From NCBI GenBank assembly GCA_036502405.1, contig DASXYP010000144.1:1-38095 (forward strand): 38,095 nucleotides of DNA, written 5' to 3'. Numbering within the stretch: position 1 is the stretch's first letter; each line of letters begins with the position of its first letter. The DNA comes from Chersky-806 sp036502405. GTDB lineage: Bacteria > Actinomycetota > Acidimicrobiia > IMCC26256 > JAENVU01. The position numbers and the translations under genes are program-made. The notes below the pieces were generated by a model. It saw only the letters and a program-made list of their open reading frames with translations. It ran no database searches and had not been told where the DNA came from. Below, piece after piece: positions 15,575-24,051 of this stretch.

Positions 15575-16246
15575 TCATGCGGTGGCTCCTTCCACCTGGG
15601 CGCCCACGCTCTCGGGAACCTCACCCAGCGTACCCGGGCCGGTGATCCCACCCGCCCGCAGCACCATCTTCTCGAGCTCGACCTGGCGCCGGGCGGCGCG
15701 GTCGACCTCGTCCTCGGTCTCGATCAGCGACTGCAAGAGCATCTCGCCCTCGGTCCAGTCCGCGTGCTCGTCCTGGAGGATGAAGCCGAGCGAGCGCTGG
15801 GTCGGTGCATCCGTGATCCGGCTCGTCGCGTTGAGGTGGTACGTGTAGGCCGCCACCTTCCGCGGGATCAGGACGCGGTACACGCCGACGAGCTTCTCGA
15901 TGGTCAGCTCCGGAGCCTCGGGCTCCCGGATCGACTCCATGAACTCCTCCATGGCGTCGTTCGCGGGGACGGTGAGGCGCGTCGTGTTCATCTCGCGCAG
16001 CTCGGGGAGCCGCTTGTCCCACAGCTCGGCGTGCCAGGCGTGGTGGTAGCAGTGCCGGCCGAGCACGAGCTTCACGTCGAGCTCGGGCACCGTCGCGACC
16101 CAGCCGCCGAGCGTCTCGAAGAGCCGCATCTCGATCCACTTGTAGATGCCGACCCGCCGGGCCGACTCCTCCACGTCGAACAGGCCGGGGATCTCGCGTC
16201 GGTCCCACGGTGCGAACGCGGGACGGGGCTTGAGGGGATCGGCCAT
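15575..16246 (-). CDS. Ferritin-like protein
   Basis: 223 residues. It looks helical, with candidate metal ligands in IEMRLFETLGGWV (Glu39, Glu44), RHCYHHAWHAELWDKRL (clustered His and Glu, ~64-80) and LQDEHADWTEGE (~156-167). The pattern is less regular than in its neighbour, so I call it ferritin-like with caution. It begins the operon; the next gene starts 34 bp after its stop. An 18-bp palindrome about 90 bp upstream of its start is a likely operator. Confidence 0.7.
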   Translation of the reverse strand: MADPLKPRPAFAPWDRREIPGLFDVEESARRVGIYKWIEMRLFETLGGWVATVPELDVKLVLGRHCYHHAWHAELWDKRLPELREMNTTRLTVPANDAMEEFMESIREPEAPELTIEKLVGVYRVLIPRKVAAYTYHLNATSRITDAPTQRSLGFILQDEHADWTEGEMLLQSLIETEDEVDRAARRQVELEKMVLRAGGITGPGTLGEVPESVGAQVEGATA

Positions 16247-16336
16247 CGCAGAGAGGTCCTGTCCTGGTTGCGGGTGTGATCTCCGGCGCGCGGTTACCGG
16301 CTGGTCACTTCGGGCATCGGCGCATTCTTCGTCTCT

Positions 16337-16354
16337 CTTGACCGGGCGGTCAAG
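16337..16354. promoter_or_regulatory. Palindromic operator (TetR-type) upstream of the ferritin-like operon
   Basis: CTTGACCG-GG-CGGTCAAG: two perfect 8-base arms around 2 bases. Read on the minus strand it contains TTGACC, which could serve as -35 for the ferritin-like operon (an AAGAAT hexamer lies 18 bases on), so a bound repressor would block the promoter. It also overlaps the stop codon of the transporter gene. TetR-family operators of actinobacteria often have this form; no TetR gene is in the window. Confidence 0.5.
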
Positions 16355-17285
16355 TACCTCGGGCGCTCGGGTCGGTGGCGCCCCGCGCCGCGGCCGTATG
16401 GGTCCCGCGCTCGGCGACGAGGATCCCGGCCAGGATCAGGGCCGCTCCGGCGTAGCCGACGACCCCCAGCCGCTCGCCGAGCGCGTAGCCCACGACCCCG
16501 GCGACCACGGGCTCGAGCAGGTTCAGGATGCTCGCCCGCGACGCGTCGATCGTGCGCTGGGCCCACGCCGAGAGGCTGAACGCCACTGCGGAGCAGCCGA
16601 CGCCGGTGAAGATCACGGTGAGGATGACCCCACCGTCGACGGTGCCGATCCCGTCGACGAGCACGAAGGGGATCGAGACGAGCGCGACCACCGCGAGCTG
16701 GACGGTCGTGAGCCCGAGGATGTCGAAGCGGTTCGCCACGACGCCGGTGCGCACGTACCAGGCCCCGAAGAGGACCGCGGTGACCAGCGTGATCGCGTCG
16801 CCGTAGCTCATCGACAGCTCCGCGCCGGTGAGGAGGAACAGGCCGACGATCGAGATCCCGACCGCGAGCACGATTCCCTGGCGCGGGAACCGCCGGTAGA
16901 CGATCGCCTCGATGATCGGCGTGAAGACCGCGAAGAGGCCGGTGATGAACGCCGAGTTCGACGTCGAGGTGTGCTCGAGCCCGACGTTCTGGGTCAGGTA
17001 GGCGAACGCCGCGATCACTCCGAGCGACGCCCCCGCGAGGACGAACGTGGTGAACGTGTCCGTGCCGCGCCGCTGCGGCCCCTTCCAGGACCGCCGGAGC
17101 GCGAACGGGGCGAGCACGGCCGCGCCGATCGCGAAGCGCATGAGGTTGAACCCCATGGGTGTCGTCCGGTCGAGCGCGTCCTGCACGATCGAGAACGTGA
17201 CCCCGTAGAGGAACGCCGCGATCGCGATCGCGATCTCCGGGAGGAACCCGCGCACGCCCGATGCGGGTCGCACCCTCTCGGTCAC
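16350..17285 (-). CDS. DMT-superfamily (EamA) transporter
   Basis: 311 residues with about ten membrane helices in two EamA repeats (~18-145 and ~160-290). The second repeat holds the usual SILNLLEPVVAGVVGYALGE segment. EamA proteins export amino acids, metabolites or drugs; the substrate is not predictable here. It starts with GTG 13 bp after nadE, so it may be co-transcribed with nadE. The stop lies inside the palindromic operator of the next operon. Confidence 0.85.
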   Translation of the reverse strand: MTERVRPASGVRGFLPEIAIAIAAFLYGVTFSIVQDALDRTTPMGFNLMRFAIGAAVLAPFALRRSWKGPQRRGTDTFTTFVLAGASLGVIAAFAYLTQNVGLEHTSTSNSAFITGLFAVFTPIIEAIVYRRFPRQGIVLAVGISIVGLFLLTGAELSMSYGDAITLVTAVLFGAWYVRTGVVANRFDILGLTTVQLAVVALVSIPFVLVDGIGTVDGGVILTVIFTGVGCSAVAFSLSAWAQRTIDASRASILNLLEPVVAGVVGYALGERLGVVGYAGAALILAGILVAERGTHTAAARGATDPSARGT

Positions 17286-17298
17286 GCCGAGCCGCCGG

Positions 17299-19008
17299 TC
17301 AGCCCGGCCAGCGGTTCGTGATCGGAAGTCGGCGGTCCTTGCCGAACGCCTTGGCGGAGACCCGGATCCCCGGTGCCGCCTGGCGACGCTTGTACTCGCT
17401 GCGATCGACGAGCTTGACGACGCGGTCGACGGTGTCGCGGTCGAAACCGGCCGCCTCGATCTCCCCGGCCGACAGGTCCTGCTCCACGTAGTCCTCGAGC
17501 ACGGCGTCGAGCACCGGGTACGGCGGGAGGGAGTCCGCGTCCTGCTGGTCCGGACGCAGCTCGGCGCTCGGGGGCTTCTCGAGGACGGACTCGGGGACGA
17601 GCGCCCGACCGGCGCGCCGGTTGCGGTCGACGCACAGCGCGTAGACGAGCATCTTGGGGACGTCCTTGATCACCGCGAAGCCGCCGGCCATGTCGCCGTA
17701 GAGCGTGCTGTAGCCCGTCGCCATCTCGCTCTTGTTGCCGGTGGTGAGGACCATCCAGTCGAACTTGTTGGAGATGGCCATGAGCAGCGTGCCCCGGATG
17801 CGGGCCTGGAGGTTCTCCTCGGCCAGCCCGGGCTCCGTCCCCACGAACGCGGGCTCGAGGAGGTGGGTGAACGCCTCGTGGGCGTCCTCGATCGGGACGG
17901 TCATCGCCTCGATGCCCAGGTTGGCCGCCAGCAGCTCGGCATCGGCGACGCTGCCGTCGCTCGAGTAGCGCGAGGGCATGAGCACGCCCGTGACGCGCTC
18001 GGGGCCGAGGGCGTCCGCGGCGATCGCGGCGACGAGGCTCGAGTCGATGCCGCCCGACAGGCCGATCAGCACGCGCTGGAAGCCGTTCTTGGCGACGTAG
18101 TCGCGGGTCCCCAGGACGAGCGCCTCGTACACCTCGTGGACCGGCTCGAGCACCGGCGCGACGCGAGGCGCATCGTGCGGCGCCGCGATCTGCGCCTCGC
18201 TCACCGGCACCTCGGGAAGTGGGCTCGTCGTGGCCCGCCCGCGTGGGTCGAGCAGGCGGCGCCGGAAGCCGGGACGGACGTCGAGGTCGACGATGAGCAG
18301 GTCCTCGACGAACTGCGGCGCACGCGCGACCAGCGCGCCCGACTCGTCGAACACCATCGAGGCGCCGTCGAAGACGAGCTCGTCCTGGCCGCCGACGAGG
18401 TTCACGTAGACGACCGGCACCTGCGCGTCCGCGGCGCGCGTCGCGAGCATCGTCTCGCGCTCGCGGAGCCGGCCCGCGTAGTACGGAGAGGCGTTGACGT
18501 TGACGATCAGCTCCGCGCCACCGGCCGCCTGGCTGATGACCGGGCCGGTCGGGCTCCAAGCGTCCTCGCACACCGTGACGCCGACCCGCACGCCACCGAC
18601 GACGAACAGCGGGCCGTCGACGGTCGACGGGGCGAAGTAGCGCTGCTCGTCGAACACGGCGTAGTTGGGAAGCAGGTGCTTGCGGTACACGCCCTGGACC
18701 TTCCCCTGCGCGCAGAGTGCCGCCGCGTTGAAGAGGTCACGGCCCGCGTCGGGGAACCCGACGACCGCGGCGAGCCGACCCGTGCGCGCCGCCACCTTCT
18801 CCAGGGTCTCCAGGGCCTGCGCCACGAACGCGGGCTTCAGGAGCAGGTCTTCGGGTGGGTAGCCGGTGATGGCGAGCTCGGGGAACGCGACGAGGTCGCA
18901 CCCCGCGGCGTCGGCGCGCTCGTAGGTGTCCAGGATCCGCGCCGCGTTGCCGGCGAGATCGCCGACGACGAGGTCGAGCTGGGCCGCCGCAAGGCGCAAC
19001 CGGGGCAT
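17299..19008 (-). CDS. nadE: Glutamine-dependent NAD+ synthetase
   Basis: 569 residues, usual size for the two-domain enzyme. The N-terminal CN-hydrolase (glutaminase) domain has Glu44 (FPELAITGY), Lys110 (YRKHLLP) and Cys147 (VTVCEDAW). The C-terminal synthetase domain begins ~285 with the PP-loop SGGIDSS (~318-324), then TGNKSEMATGYSTLYGDMAGGF and a C-terminal KRRQAAPGIRVS. It turns deamido-NAD into NAD using ammonia from glutamine and ATP. It is divergent from glnE with a 46-bp gap. Confidence 0.95.
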   Translation of the reverse strand: MPRLRLAAAQLDLVVGDLAGNAARILDTYERADAAGCDLVAFPELAITGYPPEDLLLKPAFVAQALETLEKVAARTGRLAAVVGFPDAGRDLFNAAALCAQGKVQGVYRKHLLPNYAVFDEQRYFAPSTVDGPLFVVGGVRVGVTVCEDAWSPTGPVISQAAGGAELIVNVNASPYYAGRLRERETMLATRAADAQVPVVYVNLVGGQDELVFDGASMVFDESGALVARAPQFVEDLLIVDLDVRPGFRRRLLDPRGRATTSPLPEVPVSEAQIAAPHDAPRVAPVLEPVHEVYEALVLGTRDYVAKNGFQRVLIGLSGGIDSSLVAAIAADALGPERVTGVLMPSRYSSDGSVADAELLAANLGIEAMTVPIEDAHEAFTHLLEPAFVGTEPGLAEENLQARIRGTLLMAISNKFDWMVLTTGNKSEMATGYSTLYGDMAGGFAVIKDVPKMLVYALCVDRNRRAGRALVPESVLEKPPSAELRPDQQDADSLPPYPVLDAVLEDYVEQDLSAGEIEAAGFDRDTVDRVVKLVDRSEYKRRQAAPGIRVSAKAFGKDRRLPITNRWPG

Positions 19009-19054
19009 CCCGCCAGGATACGAGGCCCGGTGTCAGCGCGCGACACTGCAACCG

Positions 19055-21841
19055 ATGACGCGTCCCGATGCGGTGCTCGACGCGCCCGGGGTCGGCTCGG
19101 CACTGGAGCGCTCCGCGGACCCGCACCTGGCGCGCGCCGCGCTCTCGCGCATCCTCGAGGAGCAGCCCGACCTGGCCGCGGAGCTGCGCGACGACCGGCT
19201 CGTGCGCGACGCGCTCATCGCCATCGCCTGTGCCTCGAGGTCGCTCGTGGCGGCGCTCGTCAGCGATCCGGGGCTCGTGCAGCCGCTGCGCGACGCGGAG
19301 GGCTTTCCACGCGAGCGGTCGACCGTGGACTTCACGCGTGCGCTCGCTCCGGTCGGCGATCCGGACGCGCTCCGGCACGCCAAGCGGCGCGAGTACCTGC
19401 GGATCGCGGCCCGCGACCTGCTCGGGGTCGCGGACCTGCCGACCGTCGGGCGCGAGCTCGCGGCGCTGGCCGAAGCGTGCCTCGGAACGGCCCTCACGCT
19501 CGCGGGCGAAGGCACGGAGGTCCCGCTCGCGGTGATCGGCATGGGCAAGCTCGGAGGGCACGAGCTCAACTACGCCAGCGACGTCGACGTGCTCTTCGTC
19601 CACCGCGGCGACCAGGAGGCCGCCGACCACGTGGCGCGGCGCGTGCTCGCGATCATGGCCGAGCCGACGCCCGCCGGGATCGTGTTCCGCACCGACCCCG
19701 ACCTCCGACCCGAAGGGCGCGCGGGGCCGCTGAGCCGGAGCCTCGACGGGTTCCGCGCCTGGTACGAGCGTTGGGCGCTGACGTGGGAGTTCCAGGCCTT
19801 GATCAAGGCGCGCCCGGTCGCAGGCGACGCCGGGCTCGGTGCCGGGTTCACCGAGCTCATCGGCCCGTTCGTCTGGCCGGACGTCCTCGGCGTGGGCGCA
19901 GTGCGGGCCGTGCGCGCCATGAAGGTCCGCTCGGAGGGCGAGACGCACCGCCGCGGGCTCGAGGACCGCGAGCTCAAGCGGGGCCGCGGCGGGATCCGCG
20001 ACATCGAGTTCGCGGTGCAGCTCCTGCAGCTCGTCCACGGGCGACAGGACGTGACGATCCGCTCGGGCAACACGCTCGAAGCCCTGACCCAGCTCGTCGC
20101 GGCCGGGTACGTCACCGAGCGCGACGCGGTGCCCTTCGACGCCGCGTACCGGTTCCTGCGCACGGTCGAGCACCGGCTCCAGCTCTGGGACGAGCAGCAG
20201 ACCCACACCCTCCCGACCGACACCGCAGCCCGCACGCGTCTCGCTCGAGTGCTCGGGTACCGGGACCAGGAGCGCGCGACGGCCCTGGCCCAGCTCGATG
20301 CCGAGCACCGGTTCCACCAGGCCCGCGTCCGCTCGATCCACGAGAAGCTCTTCTTCGGGCCGCTGCTCGAGGCGCTCTCGGGCCGCGCCGGCACGCTCAG
20401 CACGCTTGCCGCGGAGGATCGACTGACGTCGCTCGGCTACCTCGACCTGCGCGCGACGCGGGCCGCGCTCGACGAGCTCACCCGCGGCTTCACCCGCACC
20501 TCCAAGCTGATGGAGCAGCTGCTGCCGTTGCTGCTCGAGTGGTGCTCGGCCTCGCCCGACCCGGACCTCGCGCTGCTGCAGCTCCGTCGGCTCGCCGAAG
20601 GTCCCGCGCGCGCTGCGAACCTGGCCCTGGTGTTCCGGGACACGCCGGGTGCCGCGCAGCGCACCTGCCAGCTGCTCGGTTCGAGCCGCATGCTCGGCGA
20701 TGCACTCCGGCGGCAACCGGAGTTCGTGCAGACGCTCGGCGACGACCACGCGCTCGCGGCGCGCAAGCCGCGCGGGCGCTTCGTCGACGAGGCCGTCGCC
20801 GCAGTCGAGTGGCGCGCGGCCGACTCCACCGCGCGCAGAAGCGGGTTGCGGCGCTACAAGCGCCGCGAGCTCCTGCGCGTTGCCGCGCGCGACCTGCTCT
20901 CGTTCGCCAACCTCGTCGAGACCGGGCGCGACCTCTCGACGCTGGCCGAGGCGTGCTTGGAAGCGTCGCTCGTCTCGCTCGCGCCGAAGGTCCCCTTCGC
21001 CGTGATCGGCATGGGCCGCTTCGGCGGCCGCGACCTCTCCTACGCGTCGGACCTCGACGTGCTCTTCGTCTACGAGGGCGCCGGACCGGCCGACTTCAAC
21101 GAGGCCGAGCGGGTTGCGGAGGCGCTGCTCGTCGAGATCGGCGAACGCACGACCGAGGGCCGCACCTTCGCGATCGATGCGACGCTCCGACCGGAGGGCC
21201 GCCAGGGATCGCTCACCCGGTCCCTCGCGGGGTTCGAGCGGTACTGGGAGCGGTACGGGCTCACGTGGGAGTTCCAGGCGCTCGTGAAGGCGCGGCCCGC
21301 GGCCGGCGATGCCGAGCTCGGGGCCCGGTTCGCCGAGCTCGCGATGCCCTTCGTCTACCGCGAGACCTTTCCCGAGGAGGCCGTGCGCGAGGTGCGGCGG
21401 ATGAAGGTGCGCATCGAGCAGGAGCGCATCCCACCGGGCGAGGACCCGCAGTTCCACCTCAAGCTCGGCCGGGGATCGCTCTCGGACATCGAGTTCGCGG
21501 TCCAGCTGCTCCAGCTGGAGCACGGCCGCGCGCATGAGTCCCTGCGGACCCCCGAGACGATGAGCGCGCTCGAAGCGCTCGTGGCGGTCGACATCCTCGA
21601 CCCCGGCGACGCGGGCGCGCTGCGCGAGTCCTTCGAGTTCTGCTCCGTCGCACGGAACGCGCGCTTCCTGGCGACAGGATCGGAGCGCGAGTCGCTCCCG
21701 ACCGATGCCGCGGAGGCCGAGCGGGTCGCACGCCTGCTCGGATACCTCGAACGTCCGCAGGCCTCCCTGCGGGACGACTACCGGCGCCTGACCCGACACG
21801 CGCGTCAGGTCGTCGAGCGGGTCTTCTACGGGCGCGAATAG
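19055..21841 (+). CDS. glnE: Glutamine synthetase adenylyltransferase / deadenylase
   Basis: 928 residues, a typical GlnE. It is a tandem protein: an N-terminal nucleotidyltransferase half with ELNYASDVDVLFVH (~168-181) and a C-terminal half with DLSYASDLDVLFVY (~660). Each half has a G-x-D-x-D type metal site and is followed by a GlnD/PII-uridylyltransferase helical region (RGRGGIRDIEFAVQLLQL and LGRGSLSDIEFAVQLLQL). One half removes AMP from, and the other adds AMP to, the regulatory tyrosine of GSI. The substrate is probably the GSI at 25116-26546. ATG at 19055 fits the family; no clear ribosome site precedes it, so a leaderless or weak start is possible. Confidence 0.95.
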   Translation: MTRPDAVLDAPGVGSALERSADPHLARAALSRILEEQPDLAAELRDDRLVRDALIAIACASRSLVAALVSDPGLVQPLRDAEGFPRERSTVDFTRALAPVGDPDALRHAKRREYLRIAARDLLGVADLPTVGRELAALAEACLGTALTLAGEGTEVPLAVIGMGKLGGHELNYASDVDVLFVHRGDQEAADHVARRVLAIMAEPTPAGIVFRTDPDLRPEGRAGPLSRSLDGFRAWYERWALTWEFQALIKARPVAGDAGLGAGFTELIGPFVWPDVLGVGAVRAVRAMKVRSEGETHRRGLEDRELKRGRGGIRDIEFAVQLLQLVHGRQDVTIRSGNTLEALTQLVAAGYVTERDAVPFDAAYRFLRTVEHRLQLWDEQQTHTLPTDTAARTRLARVLGYRDQERATALAQLDAEHRFHQARVRSIHEKLFFGPLLEALSGRAGTLSTLAAEDRLTSLGYLDLRATRAALDELTRGFTRTSKLMEQLLPLLLEWCSASPDPDLALLQLRRLAEGPARAANLALVFRDTPGAAQRTCQLLGSSRMLGDALRRQPEFVQTLGDDHALAARKPRGRFVDEAVAAVEWRAADSTARRSGLRRYKRRELLRVAARDLLSFANLVETGRDLSTLAEACLEASLVSLAPKVPFAVIGMGRFGGRDLSYASDLDVLFVYEGAGPADFNEAERVAEALLVEIGERTTEGRTFAIDATLRPEGRQGSLTRSLAGFERYWERYGLTWEFQALVKARPAAGDAELGARFAELAMPFVYRETFPEEAVREVRRMKVRIEQERIPPGEDPQFHLKLGRGSLSDIEFAVQLLQLEHGRAHESLRTPETMSALEALVAVDILDPGDAGALRESFEFCSVARNARFLATGSERESLPTDAAEAERVARLLGYLERPQASLRDDYRRLTRHARQVVERVFYGRE

Positions 21842-21847
21842 TCGCGA

Positions 21848-21883
21848 CCGGAGCCCGGCCTCTAGCCTGCGGCCCGGCTCCGG
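21848..21883. terminator. Hairpin after glnE
   Basis: CCGGAGCC-c-GGCC pairs with GGCC-c-GGCTCCGG around a 10-base loop, just after the glnE stop; one C-C mismatch. No T-run. The loop holds TCTAGCCT, whose TAGCCT could instead be a -10 of the thiolase gene. Confidence 0.4.
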
Positions 21884-21926
21884 AGGCGCGTCGCCCTGGA
21901 AGCGTCAGGCATCAGGAGGAAGCGCC

Positions 21927-23120
21927 ATGGGTCGCAGGGTGTTCGTGGTCGGTGTCGGGATGACCAAGTTCGAGAAGCCGGGTGGCCGGGACTGGGACTA
22001 CCCGGACATGGCCCGCGAGGCCGGGACGATGGCGCTCGAGGACGCAGGGATCTCCTACGACCTCGTCGAGCAGGCGGCCGTCGGCTACTGCTACGGCGAC
22101 TCCACCGCGGGCCAGCGCGCGCTCTACGAGATCGGCGTCACCGGGATCCCGGTGGTCAACGTCAACAACAACTGCGCCACTGGATCGAGCGCGCTGTACC
22201 TCGCCAAGCGCTTCGTCGAGGGCGGGCTCGCCGACTGCGCGCTCGCGCTCGGGTTCGAGAAGATGGAGAAGGGCTCGCTCGGCATCAAGTACATGGATCG
22301 CGCGATGCCGATGCAGTGGACGTTCGAGAAGATGAACGAGAAGCGCGGGTTCACGCAGGCGCCACCCGCACCCCAGATGTTCGGCAACGCGGGCCGCGAG
22401 TACATGGAGCGCTACGGCGTGAAGGCGGAGTCCTTCGGGCGCATCGCCGAGAAGAACCACCGCCACTCGGCGAACAACCCGAACTCGCAGTTCCGCGACA
22501 TCTACTCCCTCGACGACATCATGGCCGCCAAGATGGTGCACGAGCCGCTGACCAAGCTGCAGTGCTGCCCGACGTCGGACGGTGGCGCGGCCGCGATCGT
22601 CGTCAGCGAGGACTTCGTGCGCTCGCACGGGCTCGAGGACCGCGCGGTCGAGATCCTCGGCATGTCGATGCACACCGACTTCCCGTCCAGCTTCGAGTCG
22701 GACAGCGACATGAATTTCGTCGGCTTCGACATGAGCAGGGCGACCGCGCAGGACGTCTACGAGCAGTCGGGCCACGGGCCCGAAGAGGTCGACGTGATCG
22801 AGCTGCACGACTGCTTCTCGGCCAACGAGATGATCACCTACGAGGCGCTCGGGCTCTGCGGCGCGGGCAAGGCCGGCGAGCTGATCGACTCGGGCGCGGT
22901 CACCTACGGCGGTGACTGGGTGGTGAACCCGTCAGGCGGTCTGATCTCGAAGGGCCACCCGCTCGGGGCCACGGGCCTCGCGCAGTGCGCCGAGCTCAAC
23001 TGGCAGCTGCGGGACATGGCCGCCGACCGCCAGGTGCCCGACGCCGGGCTCGCCCTCCAGCACAACCTGGGCCTGGGCGGCGCCTGCGTCGTCGCGATGT
23101 ACGAGAAGGCGTCCCTCTAA
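21927..23120 (+). CDS. Thiolase-fold lipid-transfer protein (SCP-x/Ltp-type)
   Basis: 397 residues. The thiolase fold shows NNNCATGSSAL with the nucleophile Cys83, a His in ELHDCFSANE (~294) and GHPLGATG (His344). The second thiolase cysteine motif (CxG) is replaced by the LGGAC region near the end. This pattern is that of the SCP2-thiolase / lipid-transfer proteins of actinobacteria, which act in steroid or fatty acyl-CoA side-chain breakdown, often with a DUF35 partner. No partner is in the window. Ribosome site AGGAGGA lies 7 bases upstream of the ATG. Confidence 0.85.
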   Translation: MGRRVFVVGVGMTKFEKPGGRDWDYPDMAREAGTMALEDAGISYDLVEQAAVGYCYGDSTAGQRALYEIGVTGIPVVNVNNNCATGSSALYLAKRFVEGGLADCALALGFEKMEKGSLGIKYMDRAMPMQWTFEKMNEKRGFTQAPPAPQMFGNAGREYMERYGVKAESFGRIAEKNHRHSANNPNSQFRDIYSLDDIMAAKMVHEPLTKLQCCPTSDGGAAAIVVSEDFVRSHGLEDRAVEILGMSMHTDFPSSFESDSDMNFVGFDMSRATAQDVYEQSGHGPEEVDVIELHDCFSANEMITYEALGLCGAGKAGELIDSGAVTYGGDWVVNPSGGLISKGHPLGATGLAQCAELNWQLRDMAADRQVPDAGLALQHNLGLGGACVVAMYEKASL

Positions 23121-23138
23121 CCCGCCCCCGACTCGATT

Positions 23139-23180
23139 CGGTGCGCGATCGCGTCGCCCTGGCGACGCGATCCATCACCG
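23139..23180. terminator. Strong hairpin between convergent genes
   Basis: GATCGCGTCGC (23147-23157) / GCGACGCGATC (23162-23172) forms an 11-bp perfect stem with a 4-base loop. A possible outer CGGTG/CACCG pair extends it. It lies between convergent thiolase and SDR genes: a likely two-way terminator. Confidence 0.65.
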
Positions 23181-23199
23181 AAAGGAGCTGAGCGGGCGG

Positions 23200-23985
23200 T
23201 CAGGCGGTGGTGGCGATGCCGCCGTCGACGGGGATGATCGCACCGGTGACGTACGACGACGCGCGCGACGCGAGGTAGATCGCGACGCCGGCCATGTCCT
23301 CGGGCCGGCCGATGCGCCTCATCGGCGCGCTCGCCGCGATGGAGTCGCCGAACTCCCGAAGTGTCGCGGCCATCATCTTCGACTCGAACGGGCCCGGCGC
23401 GATCGCGTTGACCGTCACCTTCGGTGCGAGCCGCTTGGCGAGGTGTCGCGTGAGCTGGTGCACGGCGGCCTTGGCCGAGGAGTACGCGTAGGTCTCCAGG
23501 ATCGGGACGTGGATCCCGTCGATCGAGCCGACGTTGATCACCCGCGCCGGGTCGTCGTCGGTGCCGGCGGCTTCGAGCTGCGGGCGGAGGAACCGGGTGA
23601 GGTGGAACACGCCCTTCACGTTCAGGTCGAGCACGCGACTCCACGCGGCGTCGTCGTACTCGTCGAGCGGCGCGCCCCACGTGGCACCAGCGTTGTTGAC
23701 GAGCACGTGGAGACGGTCCTCACGCCCGCCGATCTCGTCCGCGAGACGACGGCACTCCGCTTCGGTCGACAGGTCAGCGGGTATCCCGATGCACTCGCCG
23801 AGCTCCGACAACGACCGCTCGGTCTCGGCGACCGCGTCGGCCTTGCGCGACGAGACGTAGACCTTCGCGCCGGCCCGCACGTAGGCCTCGGCGATCATCA
23901 AGCCGATCCCGCGCGTCCCCCCGGTGACCACCGCGACCTTGCCGCGGATCGAGAAGAGCTCCTGGAGGACGTCGTCGGTCGGCAT
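23200..23985 (-). CDS. Short-chain dehydrogenase/reductase (SDR)
   Basis: 261 residues, classical SDR. The Rossmann glycine motif is TGGTRGIG (21-28); NNAG (97-100) follows; the catalytic set is Ser154 with Tyr168-x3-Lys172 (YSSAK); and the C-terminal PVDGGI completes it. GVFHLTRFL and VNAIAPGPFESKM are typical of FabG-like or gluconate 5-dehydrogenase/3-oxoacyl-reductase groups. The substrate is unknown. ATG at 23985 is the natural start; the much longer open frame upstream is antisense to the transporter and glnA. Confidence 0.9.
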   Translation of the reverse strand: MPTDDVLQELFSIRGKVAVVTGGTRGIGLMIAEAYVRAGAKVYVSSRKADAVAETERSLSELGECIGIPADLSTEAECRRLADEIGGREDRLHVLVNNAGATWGAPLDEYDDAAWSRVLDLNVKGVFHLTRFLRPQLEAAGTDDDPARVINVGSIDGIHVPILETYAYSSAKAAVHQLTRHLAKRLAPKVTVNAIAPGPFESKMMAATLREFGDSIAASAPMRRIGRPEDMAGVAIYLASRASSYVTGAIIPVDGGIATTA

Positions 23986-24051
23986 CCACGCAGACTGGTG
24001 CAGCCGCGGATTTCGGGGCAACTCCCCCGGGCGCGCCGGTAGCGTGCACCG

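Noticed and set aside
16350..17285. Integration or transfer of the transporter gene
   Set aside because: Base composition and codon use match the neighbours and no repeats or mobile genes flank it.
18737..21799. Very long open frames antisense to glnE and other genes (one of about 1020 codons)
   Set aside because: The DNA is so GC-rich that stop codons are rare in shadow frames. The translations are Arg/Ala/Gly-rich with no family motifs, while the glnE frame is a full known protein.
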